DNA from: Aplectana chamaeleonis | Taxonomy: Eukaryota; Nematoda; Chromadorea; Rhabditida; Cosmocercidae | Assembly: GCA_029168955.1 (NCBI GenBank) | Contig: JAPDOI010000170.1 | Span: 1,198,001-1,262,000, forward strand | Length of the DNA stretch: 64,000 nucleotides | Reading direction: 5' to 3' | Shown: positions 34,509-46,342 of the stretch, piece by piece | How the letters are laid out: each line of letters starts with the position of its first letter | Position numbering within the stretch: the stretch's first letter is position 1 | Notes under the pieces: generated by a model | Database searches by the model: none | What the model was told of the DNA's origin: nothing | The model's input: the letters and a program-made list of their open reading frames with translations, nothing else | Made by a program: the position numbers and the translations under genes

Positions 34509-36165
34509 GTCCCGCTAGATGGAAGCAAGCAATTGTTCTGCCAATCCTCAAGCCTGGCAAACCAGAAGATCAAGCAACTTCGCATCGACCCATCTCCCTT
34601 TTGTCCCCTATTGCTAAGTTAGCGGAGAAATTCATCAACCCGCACCTCCAAGAAGCATTACGTCATAACGTGCATCAACATGGCTTCAAGAAGGCCCACT
34701 CTACCATCACGGCACTTACGTCCATCACAGAACACATAATTGCTGGCTTCAACATGAAACCTCCAGCTGGAAGAAGTATAGTCGTGGTTGTTGACTTAAT
34801 CTCTGCCTTCGATGTCAGTATCCCTCTGCTGTCCAAATCGATCCTGGATTCTACTATTCCTGACTGGTGCAAAAGATGAGCTGATAACTTTGTCAAGAAT
34901 CGTTCCATTCGTGTGAAATTTGATGGACACTTCTCGAAATCTGTGCCCCTGAAGGCGGGCGTCCCACAAGGAGGAGTTTTATCTCCCAGCCTGTTTTCTT
35001 TGTATTTGTCTGATGTGCCGAAGCCGTCACCAAACATCCACTTCTGTCTATATGCGGATGACATCACTATTATTTGTGCTGACCCTGTCATCGATCGAGC
35101 CACTGCTGAGATGAATAAATACCTCGTCAGTCTGGCTAAGTTCCTGGAATCGAAGCAGCTAAAGGTCTCTCCAACGAAGTCCAGCGTTACTTTGTGCACT
35201 ACAGCGACAGCCGAACACAAGCTGCATCCCAAGGTTCTTTGGGAAGGAAATATGCTGCCCTTATCAAAATACCCTCGACTACTCGGTGTATTCCTGGACC
35301 CGTCACTACGTTTTCATGAAAATACACGTATTCGAGCTGCTGCTGCCAACACACGTAAAAACATCCTACGTTCGCTAGCGGGCACTACATGGGGTAGCTC
35401 TAAGGAAATCCTGCGAACCACCTACAGGGCTATGGTGCAGCCGGTGCTGGAATATGGAGCCCCAATATGGTCAAGACACCTGTCGGAAACCTCTTGGAGC
35501 AAACTTCAGCGTGCACAGAACACTGCTCTACGCGTGATCACTGGATGCCCTCGATCCAACACCGGTATCTCATCTACATCAAGAGTGTTCGCTGCTTCCT
35601 GTAAAGCAGCATTGTCAACTCCAGTCGCAACAGTTCCATGTTGGCATTGTAAGGAATTCCACACCCCAATTTCTCCCTACTGTCATCTGGCCCCCATTTC
35701 CGACATATACGCTCGCCACTTCATGCTGCAGTCTCTGTCTTGGATCGTCAACGTTGGGCGACGTCGGAGCTCAATCGCGTCAGACTGCTGCAAATGGAGC
35801 ACACCCGATTCGTCAGAGAATACCTTTCCAGTGCTCCCCTAAATCCAATTCTTAGTGACGTGCTTCCCCCGATCGATGACAGCGAAATGGACCTACCCAG
35901 ACGTACACGCGTCATCCTGGCAGGTCTAAGTTGTGGACTCTCCTCATACCTCAAGGCCTTCGTCCATAAGATCGACTCGTCGATCCCTGACGAATGTCCC
36001 GACTGCCACAACCCAGGGCACGATTCATTTCATTTATTTTCATGTCCTGTGAGGCCGACTTCTCTAACAGTGATGGATATGTGGGAGAACTTGCGCGATG
36101 TGGCTGCCTTTTTACACCTATGAGGAGAAGCTCTGTTGTGGCCGCTAAGAAGAAGAAGACCAAGC

Positions 36166-36435
36166 TTCGAATGTGACGTCTGCATCGGGGTCATACGTGA
36201 AGGGTAGGATTCGACTGGCGAGTAGGTCGAATTGTCTGGGTGAGGGGTCTTCGGATGCTGACGAGGACGTTGGCGAGGGTGGTGAGCAGCTGTTGGAACT
36301 GCTCGTCGGTGATGGTTGGCATGGTGCGACGGTAGATGAGGTCGCTGTCGATGTCGTCGGTCGTTGAGGGTTCGGTTCCGCGATCGTCGTTGCCTGATCG
36401 CCAAAATGTTGTGTCTGTAGGGTGTGTGTTGACAC
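36166..36435 (-). pseudogene. Gypsy-like gag, N-terminal end
   Basis: The minus-strand frame opens in the 5' LTR region and reads a Ser/Pro/Thr-rich stretch. It then gives FDLLASRILPFTYDPDADV and FEAW, the start of a gypsy-type capsid domain, and is cut by the LINE at 36165. It resumes at 30120 as WFRRHNDVLTVDAQ. The rest of gag is deleted. Confidence 0.75.
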
Positions 36436-36565
36436 GATGGGAGTGACCGTTCATTCGGTAGACGAGGGATGAACAACTGAACACCACTTGATTCATAAGG
36501 CAGCTCTTGTAGCCGCGTTGTCACTGATATCATTCACCATGATATCATTTCATTCGTATACAACA
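36407..36565 (-). repeat. 5' LTR of the gypsy-like element
   Basis: 159 bp, TG...CA on the element strand, with CGATT duplicated just outside. Just inside (36406 downward, minus strand) lies TTTTGGCGATCAGGCAACG, the expected place for a tRNA primer-binding site. The tRNA is not identified. Confidence 0.92.
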
Positions 36566-36659
36566 CGATTGTACTGTGAATCACTCTCTCGAAGTTGAAC
36601 CCAAATGTAGTCCCTCATCATGTTTCGTTATACTGTCCTTGGTAACGACTCTATCTGAG

Positions 36660-37060
36660 GCTAAGGGGGGCTGGCATACTCGTCGGACCACAGGTCAAGA
36701 GGATCTTAAAATGTGAGAATTTTGTAAAGTTGTTCAACAGGACAGAGAGAACGGCTTGTCGCAATTTCGTTGCAGTTGTTCACGGCTTCCTAGGTGATCA
36801 CAAAGCTGAAAGCTATGTGGAGTTGGTGCACTCTCATAAAAAATTACGCCAAAATGGGATGCAGAATGTCTCTGAAAGTCCATGTCATTGATTCGCATCT
36901 TGACAAATTCAACGAGCAAGGCGAGCAGATATATTGGACTTTGAACGTCGTTACCAAGGACAGTCTAACGAATTCATGAGGGGGGACTACATTTGGGTGC
37001 ATCTTCGAGAGAGTGATTTTTAGTACAATTGTAAATCTAGAAAATCTACACATTTCTGAA
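36660..37060 (+). pseudogene. Repeat-borne conserved ORF, C-terminal half, second copy
   Basis: Plus strand, with two small shifts, reads GPQVKRILKCENFVKLFNR, TACRNFVAVVHGFLGDHKAE, then KMGCRMSLKVHVIDSHLDKF. After a small deletion it gives ILDFERRYQGQSNEF and MRGDYIWVHLRESD, ending SRKSTHF. The order W/F-x-x-V-V-x-G-F-L-G, G-C-x-M-S-L-K-x-H, S-H-L-D-x-F, E-x-R-Y-Q-G matches a protein repeated in many arthropod, cnidarian and nematode genomes and usually linked to DNA transposons. Function unknown to me. The 36930-37260 part is an inverted copy of the block split by the LTR element. Confidence 0.65.
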
Positions 37061-37486
37061 CATTGTCGAGTGGTTTCCGACTGTGTCTGTCTAATCCTTG
37101 TGCATTTTTTGTTTTTACCTGATCATAGTGCCGAAAATGAATTTAAAAAAAAACGAGTTTTCTTCGTGCTGTCGTCGAGTAAGCAAAGTTTGTGCTTAAT
37201 GAAGTCATTCTCCACATGCATTAGACATAAGCAATTGAAATATAACACTTGGAAGCCAGGAACAAAAATTGTCTTATATATATATACAAAAAAATTGTCT
37301 TATATATACTTATACTTATATATAAAAAATACATAAACACGCGATTTTCCAAATTTCATTGTCCTTGTCACAAAAGCGATGTTTTCGTGGGACAACATCG
37401 ATTTTTTGTCTGTTCTAGACCTAACGGGTTAGGAAAACAGTTCCAACACAGGAACAGAAAAAAGTAAGAATTTGTTACATAGTGTA

Positions 37487-37692
37487 CAGCAGGGATATCG
37501 CGATTTTTGTTGCGCGGTCCCGGGTTGCTCTCAGTGCCAGCTCATAGAAATAGAATATGAAGGAGTGCAGCGGCCAGCCAGTTACCCTCTCATTCTGAAA
37601 AGAAAACTTGTGGAGTAGTTGATGCTGGTTTGATGAGTCGTCTTGACAGTCCAATCCACAGATCCACCAGGTGTAGGTTGAGCATCTCGGAG
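37487..37692 (-). mobile_element. LINE family B, 5' fragment, minus strand
   Basis: On the minus strand CCGAGATGCTCAACCTACA and GGTGGATCTGTGGATT match the first bases of family B. It runs through TGGCCGCTGCACTCC and GAGAGCAACCCGGGACC (the 2A-like region) and stops at GCGATATCCCTGCTG. Only the first 200 bp are present, which is unusual for a LINE and suggests an inversion or recombination piece. Confidence 0.75.
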
Positions 37693-39889
37693 CCCCGACG
37701 TTTTCCAGCGTGCTGCGTTCCAATTTCAGGCACTGAGTATCAACTGTAAGTGAGCCGAGTCCCGAATAATTCAAAAAGGTGAATAAACAACCGCGAACGC
37801 GAAGGTGGGCTGAAAATGGTCAGCTCATGTATCGCGGTTACCATGTCTTGAATTAACGATCTGTCAACAAGGAGTGCGATGACAGTCCAACGCTTCGAGT
37901 CGGCCACCCATGTTGAAATCTAAAACTTACCCGCGACCAGTACACTGTGCCTTTGATGGTAGCTGTGTGACAGAGCGGCTGAAATTGATGTGCGCTCGTG
38001 TTTGTCGCGATAGGGACACCTGAGGTCTTTTTTTTTGCTAGGTAACAAGTTAAACTGGAGGGACCCGTGCGGTATCTTTGGGTTCAGCATGGTATCATAT
38101 ACGGAATGCGTCATTTTGTAAAGACCTCAAACTATATGAGATCCGTAAGAAGTTAGACGAAACGTCTCGCGCCTCAACGAATTTACAGTCGCTGATGATC
38201 CAAGAAACATGCTCCGTTGGCTAGGAGCGTTACTAACTTCGTTTTATTGTACTTTCTACCGCGGATGAAGCTCTTCGTTTGCGTGAGGTGGAACATGAAA
38301 CGGGGGAATCGCGCCTCCACTCAGCCATTTCACCGTCCACTTCCAGTACTCGATCACCAACTCACGTATTCATGAGGGGACCGCAGGGTCCAGCAGCCCG
38401 TTGGCAAGGGCCGCGGAAGTACTCACGACCCCCCTGTTCGGTGGTTAATCGGCGCCCAAAATATGAGAAATTGTAGCGACCCCCACCAGGGAAGATTGGG
38501 CATTACAACGAACCATTTTTTCGTAAACAATCAGCTAGAATCAGTGAAAAGAAACAAATAGAAGTTCATGAAAAAACAGCCCGTCCGTAGCTCGATCAAA
38601 AATTATCCAGTGAAAAAATTCGGCATCAAGATGGGCAGGTTTTAACAAACTTCCAGCAAGATTTCGCGAAAATCCAGAAAATGTCGTGTTTAAAAAAGCA
38701 GCACTCCACTAGCCCGATCGAAATTATTCCAGAAAAAGTTGAGCATTACGACGGGCGGTCTTTTACAAAAAATCCAGCTGCAATATGCAATAATTTTTAA
38801 AAAGCAAAACAGCCCGACCCTCGTACAAATGCGCGAGTTCATCGTGAACGTTGAGCAATGGTTTGAAGCTTACGGGTAGGTGAATTTCAAAAAGTGCGGG
38901 CGAATTGCACGCTTCATGCGGATATATCTTTTGCTATACCTTGTATTTTACGCATGTGTGATAAAATGAATTAAGAATTCAATGTTGTAATCATCACAAA
39001 TTTTTTTACTTGATTGATGACGTCATTTTCAGCGGTAATTTTTCAGAAGAATCCGAAAATTACCGATTCGTCTCTATTCGGGCGAAGAATATCGAGAATA
39101 ACTAAAGGTGATACAGCAATAATGGAGAGCACCCAGGCCTCGCGCCCTTTCCTTAATGGTGTCCGGGCGTGGCGCCATTTATGACGCCTTATATATTTTC
39201 ATGTATTATCATTTCGGAAGTTTGAGCAGTTGGGAGAAAAAGCTTTGGCAAATTTTTACACACTTCGATTACCTCATAGTCTAGTCTTTGTGGCCCGAAA
39301 TTCTATTGCTAAAAGGATGTCGCCCGTTGGATCGTGATGGCAAAAACCCTGTGATTTCCCAACGTGGCTAGCCAACGTCAACCCCTTTACCTCGCCTAAA
39401 TACTTGTACTCCAGTCGGGAAGGGATGTGAAACTACGACAACTTGTGAGGAGTTCTATGTGGAACTCAGCATCTTTTTTCGAAGTTGAAATTTTTATATT
39501 CAATGGGAGGTAGTACGTCTTATAGTGTTTTTCAAAGACGACGTACAGCAAATTTCCGCCTACAAGGAGGTTATCAACGATTGAATGGACTTTGCAGTGG
39601 TTCCACTCAGGTTGTGAACAGTTGCTATTTGGTTTTTAATTTGCAAAACGACTTTTCTACAATTTCTTCAACCTTTTTGTTTCTCTCTCTATATATATTA
39701 CGTATTTTTTCCACCCAGAAAATTTACGATCCCCTTCCCAGTTTTCTTTTTATCCACGAAATTTTTTACGACCCCCTTCACCTATCGTTGGCAAGCTATC
39801 CACAATCGCTGGACCCTGGGGGACACAGGCATTTGAAACTTTGTCCCAAAAAAACTTACTCGACGTGTGTTTATCGCTTCCGTTGCATG
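37693..39889. other. No gene seen; contains a degenerate tandem repeat
   Basis: Non-coding by inspection apart from the tandem block at 38495-38830. TTTTACGACCCCCTTCACC at about 39765 resembles sequence near 16890. Frames at 38279-38476 and 39485 onward are not protein-like until the LINE begins at 39902. Confidence 0.45.
38495..38830. repeat. Degenerate tandem repeat, about three units of 110-120 bp
   Basis: Units share GGGCATTACAACG/GCATCAAGATGGGC/GCATTACGACGGGC, then TTTT(C)GTAAACAA-like, CCAGCWAGAWTC-like, and AGCCCG(A)TCGAAAATTATTCCAG-like strings. Diverged, non-coding. Confidence 0.5.
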
Positions 39890-42883
39890 GACTATCGAAC
39901 TGGATCCGAGATGCTCAACCTACGCGTGGTGGATCTGTGGAGTCGACTACCAAGATCAAGGAGACTCATCATACGGGCATCAACAACTCCACGAGGAGTT
40001 TTTTCTAGATGGGAGTGCGAATGGCTGGCTGCCGCACTCCTTCGTATTCTACTACTACGAGCTGGCAGTGAGAGGAACCCAGGGCCGCGCAAGACTCCGC
40101 GATATCCCTGTTGTCACAGTGGATTATCGGCTCAACACGCTAGCGTTCAGTGCGGTGGTTGCCTTGGCTGGGTACACCTCAAATGTTCGGGGTTAGCTAG
40201 CTATAGTGACTACACTGATGCTTTTTGTTGTATATCTTGCTCTAATTCTCCCCCTAGTGCTCCTCATCATAGTCTGGACATTTTTCAACTTAACATTAAT
40301 GGCCTGCGTGCCAAACTTGTTGAACTGACATTGTACGTTGAACGCTATCATCCTGATGTCATCCTCTTGCAGGAGACAAAACTTAGCGCTTCCTCTTCCC
40401 TCCCCCGCCTCCCCGGTTACACGTCTTACCACCTCCCCCGTACTTCCCATGGTGGTGGCGTCCCTACTTTTGTAAAATCTTCTATTCTCTCACACCTCAT
40501 TGCGCTCCCCGCTGATAATGTAGTTGAGTGCATCGGTGTCCATATTGTATTGCAAAGTTGCCCATTAGATGTTGTTAATGTTTATATTACCCTAACCACC
40601 TCTTGTCCCAATTCTTTTAATCCTACACCATTTTTGCTTACTGTACACTCTTCCCTCCCATCGTCCTCAGTTATTATGGCTGGTGATTATAATGCACACT
40701 CATCGTCCTGGTTCTCCTCTCTAGGTCTCGATGATAGAGGCGAACTACTTGAGCAGTTTGCTGATGATGTGATCTTGTTGCTATTAGTGAGTACGCCCCT
40801 ACTCGTCTCCCCAACACGGGCAGGCCCTCTTCGCCAGATGTTACTTTTGTCTCCTCCTCTCTGGCTGTATGTTGTAACTGGTCCACTGCTGTTGTCATGG
40901 CCAGCGATCATGTACCAATATGTGCATCACTAGATTTGTCTCTTAATAGTCATCTGGCACCCTTCTCAGGCTCACGTAGCAAATTGTATACTAATTATCG
41001 TAAGGCTAATTGGGTCCTATTTAAAGAGGTGTTACTCGGTCGGGTAGCAACAATCCGCTTACCGGCTCTGTACTCGAGAAAGAGAAGTTCGTCGTTGATG
41101 CCATATACAATGCCTCTAGAACAGCCATTCCTACAGGACGAGTGAGAACGTTTCACCCTAACGTTCCGAAGGAAGTTCTGGAGCTGATCGATTTACGAGA
41201 TGAGAAAGCGTCGAGCCAACCCCGCTGACTCGAGCATTCAGCAACTGTCTGACGAGATCACCAACTTGCTCAACAATCACAAGCAAAAGCGATGGCAGGA
41301 GTTTACTGAGTCCATTAACTTCAAGACTGACGCCAAGAAAACATGGAGCGTTCTCAAGAAGCATTCAGGAAAGAGAATGTCAACGGAGCGAAACATGCTG
41401 GAGTTCCCTTTTGGTAGATTCGAGTCTGGATATGGTGCTGCCTGTCGGCTTGGGAAACTCTTTGCCTCGGCGACGTCGCGCCGTTATCGTTCTCATAGAA
41501 GAACTCTCCGGTCCATAAGGAAACTCAGTCGTCATGATACACCTGCAATAACTCCCTCTACTATGTCAGCCCTCATCAATTCCTTGAAGAACTCCAGGGC
41601 TGTGGGACCCGACGGCATCTCAGCTATCCATCTGAAGCATCTGCCAGACAAATTCCACGAGTTACTAAGCGATCTTATCTACTCTTCGTTCAGTACTGGT
41701 GTGATTCCCGCAAGGTGGAAGCAAGCCATCGTCCTACCGATCCCGAAGCCAGGAAAGCCTGAGGACAAGGCAACCTCTCATCGACCCATTTCCCTATAGT
41801 CCCCCATTGCTAAGTTAGCGGAGAAGATCATCTGTCCGCATCTCCAACCCGCACTCCTGCATAATGTGCATCAACATGGCTTCAAGAAGGCTCACTCCAC
41901 TATTACCGCACTCACATCGATTACGGAACACATAATTGCTGTTTTCAATAGCAAAGCTCCTGCTGGTAGAAGCCTGGTCGTCGCAGTTGATCTGACATCC
42001 GCTTTTGACAATGTCAGCACTTCCTTGCTGTCTTAGTCGATTCTGGACTGTGATATGCCCGACTGGTGTAAACGATGGACCGACAACTTTGTCAAAAACC
42101 GCTCTATACGTGTGAAGTTCGACGGACACTTGTCGAAGTCTGTTCCCTTGAAGGCAGGCGTTCCCCAAGGTGGAGTATTGTCACCAAGCCTATTCTCTCT
42201 GTATCTGTCCGATATTCCGAAGCCATCGCCTAACATCCACTTATGTCTGTATGCGGATGACATCACTATTGTGTGTACAGACCCTGTTATTGACCGCGCC
42301 ACTGCGGAGATGAACAAATACCTCAGCAGTCTGGCCGTATTTTTGGAATCAAAACAGTTAAAGGTCTCCCCTACGAAGTCCAGCGTTGCTCTGTGCACTA
42401 CTGCCACGGCTGAACACAAACTGCATCCCCAGGTTTTCTGGGAAGGAAATCTGCTGCCCCTATCTAAGCACCCTCGTCTACTCGGTGTATTCCTGGACCC
42501 TTCATTGCGATCCCATGAAAACTCACGTATTCGAGCTGCTGCGGCCAATGCGCGTAACAACATACTCCGCGCTCTAGCTGGCACTACATGGGGAAGCTCA
42601 AAGGAAGTCTTGCGCGTTACGTACAAGGCGATGATACAGCCCGTACTGGAATATGGAGCCCCGGTCTGGTCAAGGCACTTGACGGAAACGTCCTGGAACA
42701 AACTTCAGCGAACACAAAACGCTGCTCTACGTGTCATCACTGGATGCCCCAAGTCCACTCCTGTATCCCACCTACATCAAGAATGTGCACTACTTCCTGT
42801 AAAGCAGCATTGCCAACTGCAGACCCAACAGTTCCATAGTGGCATAGTCAGGAATGTCGCTCACCCCAACTATCACTTGCTAT

Positions 42884-45800
42884 GCTGCCGAGATGTCGTA
42901 CGTTCGTGCCGTGGCAGTGTGGAGGAAAGAAGACCACCTCCGTGCAAACCGACGTCAACCCCTCCGCGTGGAGGGTTTTTGTCATGGGAGAGATGCTGGC
43001 TGGCTGCAGCTCTCCTAGGGATTCTGCTACAAGTGGCCGGAGTCGAGAGGAATCCAGGACCCGCTCAGAAGTACTCATGCGCCACGTGCGGCAAGGATGT
43101 TACCAGGAGACATACCAGCGTCCAGTGCTCCGGATGCCAAAGGTGGGTGCATCTCTCCTGTTCGGGTCTCAGTTTTGTGAGCCATCACGATCCTTCCTTC
43201 CGTTGTGTTCTGTGCTCTGCCCCCAGTAACTCTGATTCCTCATTTACCAACCGCCCCCTCTCTATTGTGCATATTAACCTCAATGGCCTTCGTGCCAAGT
43301 TGTCTGAACTCTCTCTTTTTGCTCGTACTCATCATCCTGATGTCATAATGGTTCAGGAAACCAAACTTTCTCCTTCTACTACCGCACGTCACCCTAACAT
43401 TCCTGGCTACACTGCTTATCATGCTCCAAGGACAGCTCTCGGCGGAGGAGTTTCCACTTTCGTATTATCAAATCTACCCTCTCATATCATACCAAACACA
43501 CCAAAGGACGGTACTCTCGAGTACCTACCTATCCATCTCCCTCTTAAAACACCTATATCTCTTTTTAATATCTATATCCCTCCTACCACGTCCTGTCCCC
43601 AATCTTATGACCCTATTCCCTCACTCAAGCAGTTGTACGACTGCTCCCTTTCACCCTCTGTTGTCTTCGCAGGCGATTTCAATGCTCATACAATCTGCTC
43701 GTCGCTTGACACTGACGCTAGAGGAGAAGACGTCGAAGAATGGGCGGAGGAGTGCGATCTGGTCATTCTCAACGATGATCAGCCCACTCGTCTCCCGGCC
43801 AACGGCCGATCCTCTAGTCCAGACATCTCTCTTGTATCATCTAATCTCTCCAGCGCCTGCTCTTGGGCTACCGCTACAACTCTGTCCAGTGATCATATCC
43901 CCGTTTTTGTCCATGTCGATCTCTCTAATTCTCTTGCTCCTTATTCAGGTATCCGTCAAAGGTCTTATCTTAATCTTTGCCTTGCAGACTGGCGCTTGTT
44001 CAGGGAGGTGGCACTTCGCCATGCGGATGACTACCCATGGAATGGAAACGTGCACCAGAAAGAGCGTCACTTGACGGACGCGATTCGCAAGGCAATGAAA
44101 GCCGCCATTCCGGAGGGCCGAGTTAAGACCTTCTTTCCCAATGTCACCAGGGAAATCTTGGAGAAGATAAGGACAAGGGATGCAAAGAGAGTGGCAGATC
44201 ACCTGGATCCGACCATTGCTGAGCTGGATAGCGAGATTAAGCGAGATCTGGACAAGCACAAGAAGGAGTGTTGGGAGAAATTCACGGAGAAGATAAATTT
44301 CAAGAGTGATGGAGCGTCAACTTGGAAAGTTCTAAAGAAGATCTCGGGCAAGAGCACCTCCACCAACTACTCTACGATCGAGTTCTAGAATGGAGTCTTC
44401 AAATCGGGAAAGGAGGCTGCAACTGCTCTCGGAAAGAATTTTTTCATAACTCAGGCTAAGAGAGGGAAACAAAATCGAGTGACTGTAAGAGAGCTCTGTA
44501 AGTTGCCACTCATGAATGAAGCAGAAGCCGTGACGCCCGCGCAGATTGAAAAGGTGGTAAAAGAGATGCGCAACTCGAAGGCTGTAGGGCCGGATGGCAT
44601 TAGTCCAGCGATCTTGAAGAAACTGCCGACTGAGATTATGTCAATCCTGGCTGACGTCATCAACACATCCTTTCGCACGTGCATCGTACCCCAAGACTGG
44701 AAAATGGCAAGCGTCGTTCCGTTGCCTAAGGCAGGTAAATCACCATCGACGGCTAAGGGATACAGGCCAATAAGTCTGTTATCACCAATCGCAAAGGTCG
44801 CTGAGAAACTGGTCGTCAAGGAGCTTGCCGAGCATAATAACAATCAGCAGCACCAGCATGGATTCCGCAAACTACACTCTACCACCACGGCGCTGCTGGA
44901 GATTGTGAGCTATGTTTTGGATGGCTTCAACGCCACCAAGCCTCAACGCACTGTTGGAGTAGCCCTGGACCTCACGAAGGCGTTTGACACTGTCAACTTG
45001 GGCATACTGTCTGAGAAGCTATTGAGGTCCACCATCCCGCCTTGGCAGAAGCAATGGATTACAGCACTCATCAAAGGGCGCCGAGCAAAAGTGCTGTTTC
45101 AGGGACATGTCTCTAATAGCATCCCGATCGCTGCCGGTGTCCCTCAAGGAGGAGTCATATCGCCTGCTCTGTTCAGTCTTTACCTGTAAGATTTGCCCGT
45201 CCCCCCAAGTGACATCAAAGTCGTTGCGTATGCGGATGACATCACCATCTTGTGCCGGGACAGAGACATTAATGTAGCTGCACGCAAGATCAATAGCTAC
45301 CTCATCGTTCTGAAGAACTTTCTCGATGATATGATGCTCACTGTCTCTGCCGCTAAATCATCTGTATCAGTTTTCTCCACTGACCCTAAGGAACACTGCG
45401 CTCACCCCGTTGTGAATTGGGAAGACGCTCGTCTGCCTGCTGCACGTTTTCCTAAGCTGCTCGGCCTAGTATTGGATCCTTCGTTGAGGCTCCACAAGAA
45501 TACTGAGCAGAAACAGGCTACAGTGAAAGCAAAGCTCAACGTCCTACGAGCTCTGGGAGGAACGTCGTGGGGAAGTAGCAAGGAGACAATTTTGACCACC
45601 TACAAGGCAATATTGCAGCCGGCGTTGGAGTACGCTGCACCGGTATGGCAGCACATGATATCGGATTCATCGTGGACAAAGATGCAGCGAGTCCGAAATG
45701 CTGCTCTTCGGATTGCTACAGGGTATGCTAAAAGCACCCCAGTGGAACACCTTCATGCTGAAGCCCGAATTCTGCCAGTTAAGGAGCACTGCCAACTCCA

Positions 45801-46299
45801 AGCGCAGCAACTGGTTATTAACATTGTCAAGCAGCCTGACCACCCATTAAGAAGGATCATGAATCCCGTGAGAGAGAGACATATCAGAAGGCCTTTTGCG
45901 GATGCTCCCGAGAAAGTTAATATACAAAGATGGACGGAGTCCCAACTGGATCGTCTGCGTCTTTTACGTGCGGAGCACACCAAGTTCGTCAGGGATCACT
46001 TGAGTAGGATGACCGTCAATCCCATATTGGGGGTCGCACCACCCATAGTCAGCGACACCGAGATGGAACTCGGTAGGCGGGCTAGAAGTACCCTTGCCTC
46101 GTTACGCTGCGGTCATTCCCCTATGCTGATGACATTCTTGCATAAGATCGATCGCAGTAAGCCGGACGAGTGCCTGGACTGTGGTAGCCGTGGCCACACA
46201 ACTGAACACCTATTCGAATGCCCAAAGAGGCCTACCACTCTTACAATAATGGATTTGTGGACGAATCCGGTTTCAGTCGCCTGTTTCTTGAACCTTTGA
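42884..46299 (+). CDS. LINE family D polyprotein, one frame with two stops
   Basis: About 1135 codons in one frame, broken only by TAG at 44386-44388 and TAA at 45187-45189. Order: WLAAALLGILLQVAGVERNP-GP (2A-like); PHD-like finger (YSCATCGKDV, HTSVQCSGCQRWVHLSCSGL, FRCVLC); APE endonuclease (LSIVHINLNGLRAKLS, MVQETKLSPS, VVFAGDFNAHTICSS, SSDHIPVFVHVDL). The RT follows with AVGPDGISPAILKKLP, GYRPISLLSPIAKVAEKL, VALDLTKAFDTVNLG, AGVPQGGVISPALFSLYL and the catalytic VVAYADDITILC. The zinc knuckle is CLDCGSRGHTTEHLFECP, and the end is MDLWTNPVSVACFLNL. No in-frame ATG precedes the 2A-like motif; the frame is open backward into the host LINE from 42055. Two point changes away from an open ORF, so a recent insertion. 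Confidence 0.9.
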
Positions 46300-46342
46300 C
46301 AAAAACCTTCCTGCGGCTGCAAAGAAGAAGAAGAAGAAGAAG
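42884..46342 (+). mobile_element. LINE family D, full-length copy nested in family B, TSD ATCACTTGCTAT
   Basis: 3459 bp. The 12-bp target ATCACTTGCTAT is duplicated at 42872-42883 and 46343-46354, inside the family B coding region. The 3' end is an (AAG)n tail at 46318-46342. It must be younger than the family B copy it split. An older, decayed copy lies at 11850-15086. Confidence 0.95.

Noticed and set aside
38495..38830. CRISPR-like array
   Set aside because: Units are diverged, lack constant repeats with unique spacers of equal length, and the genome is eukaryotic.
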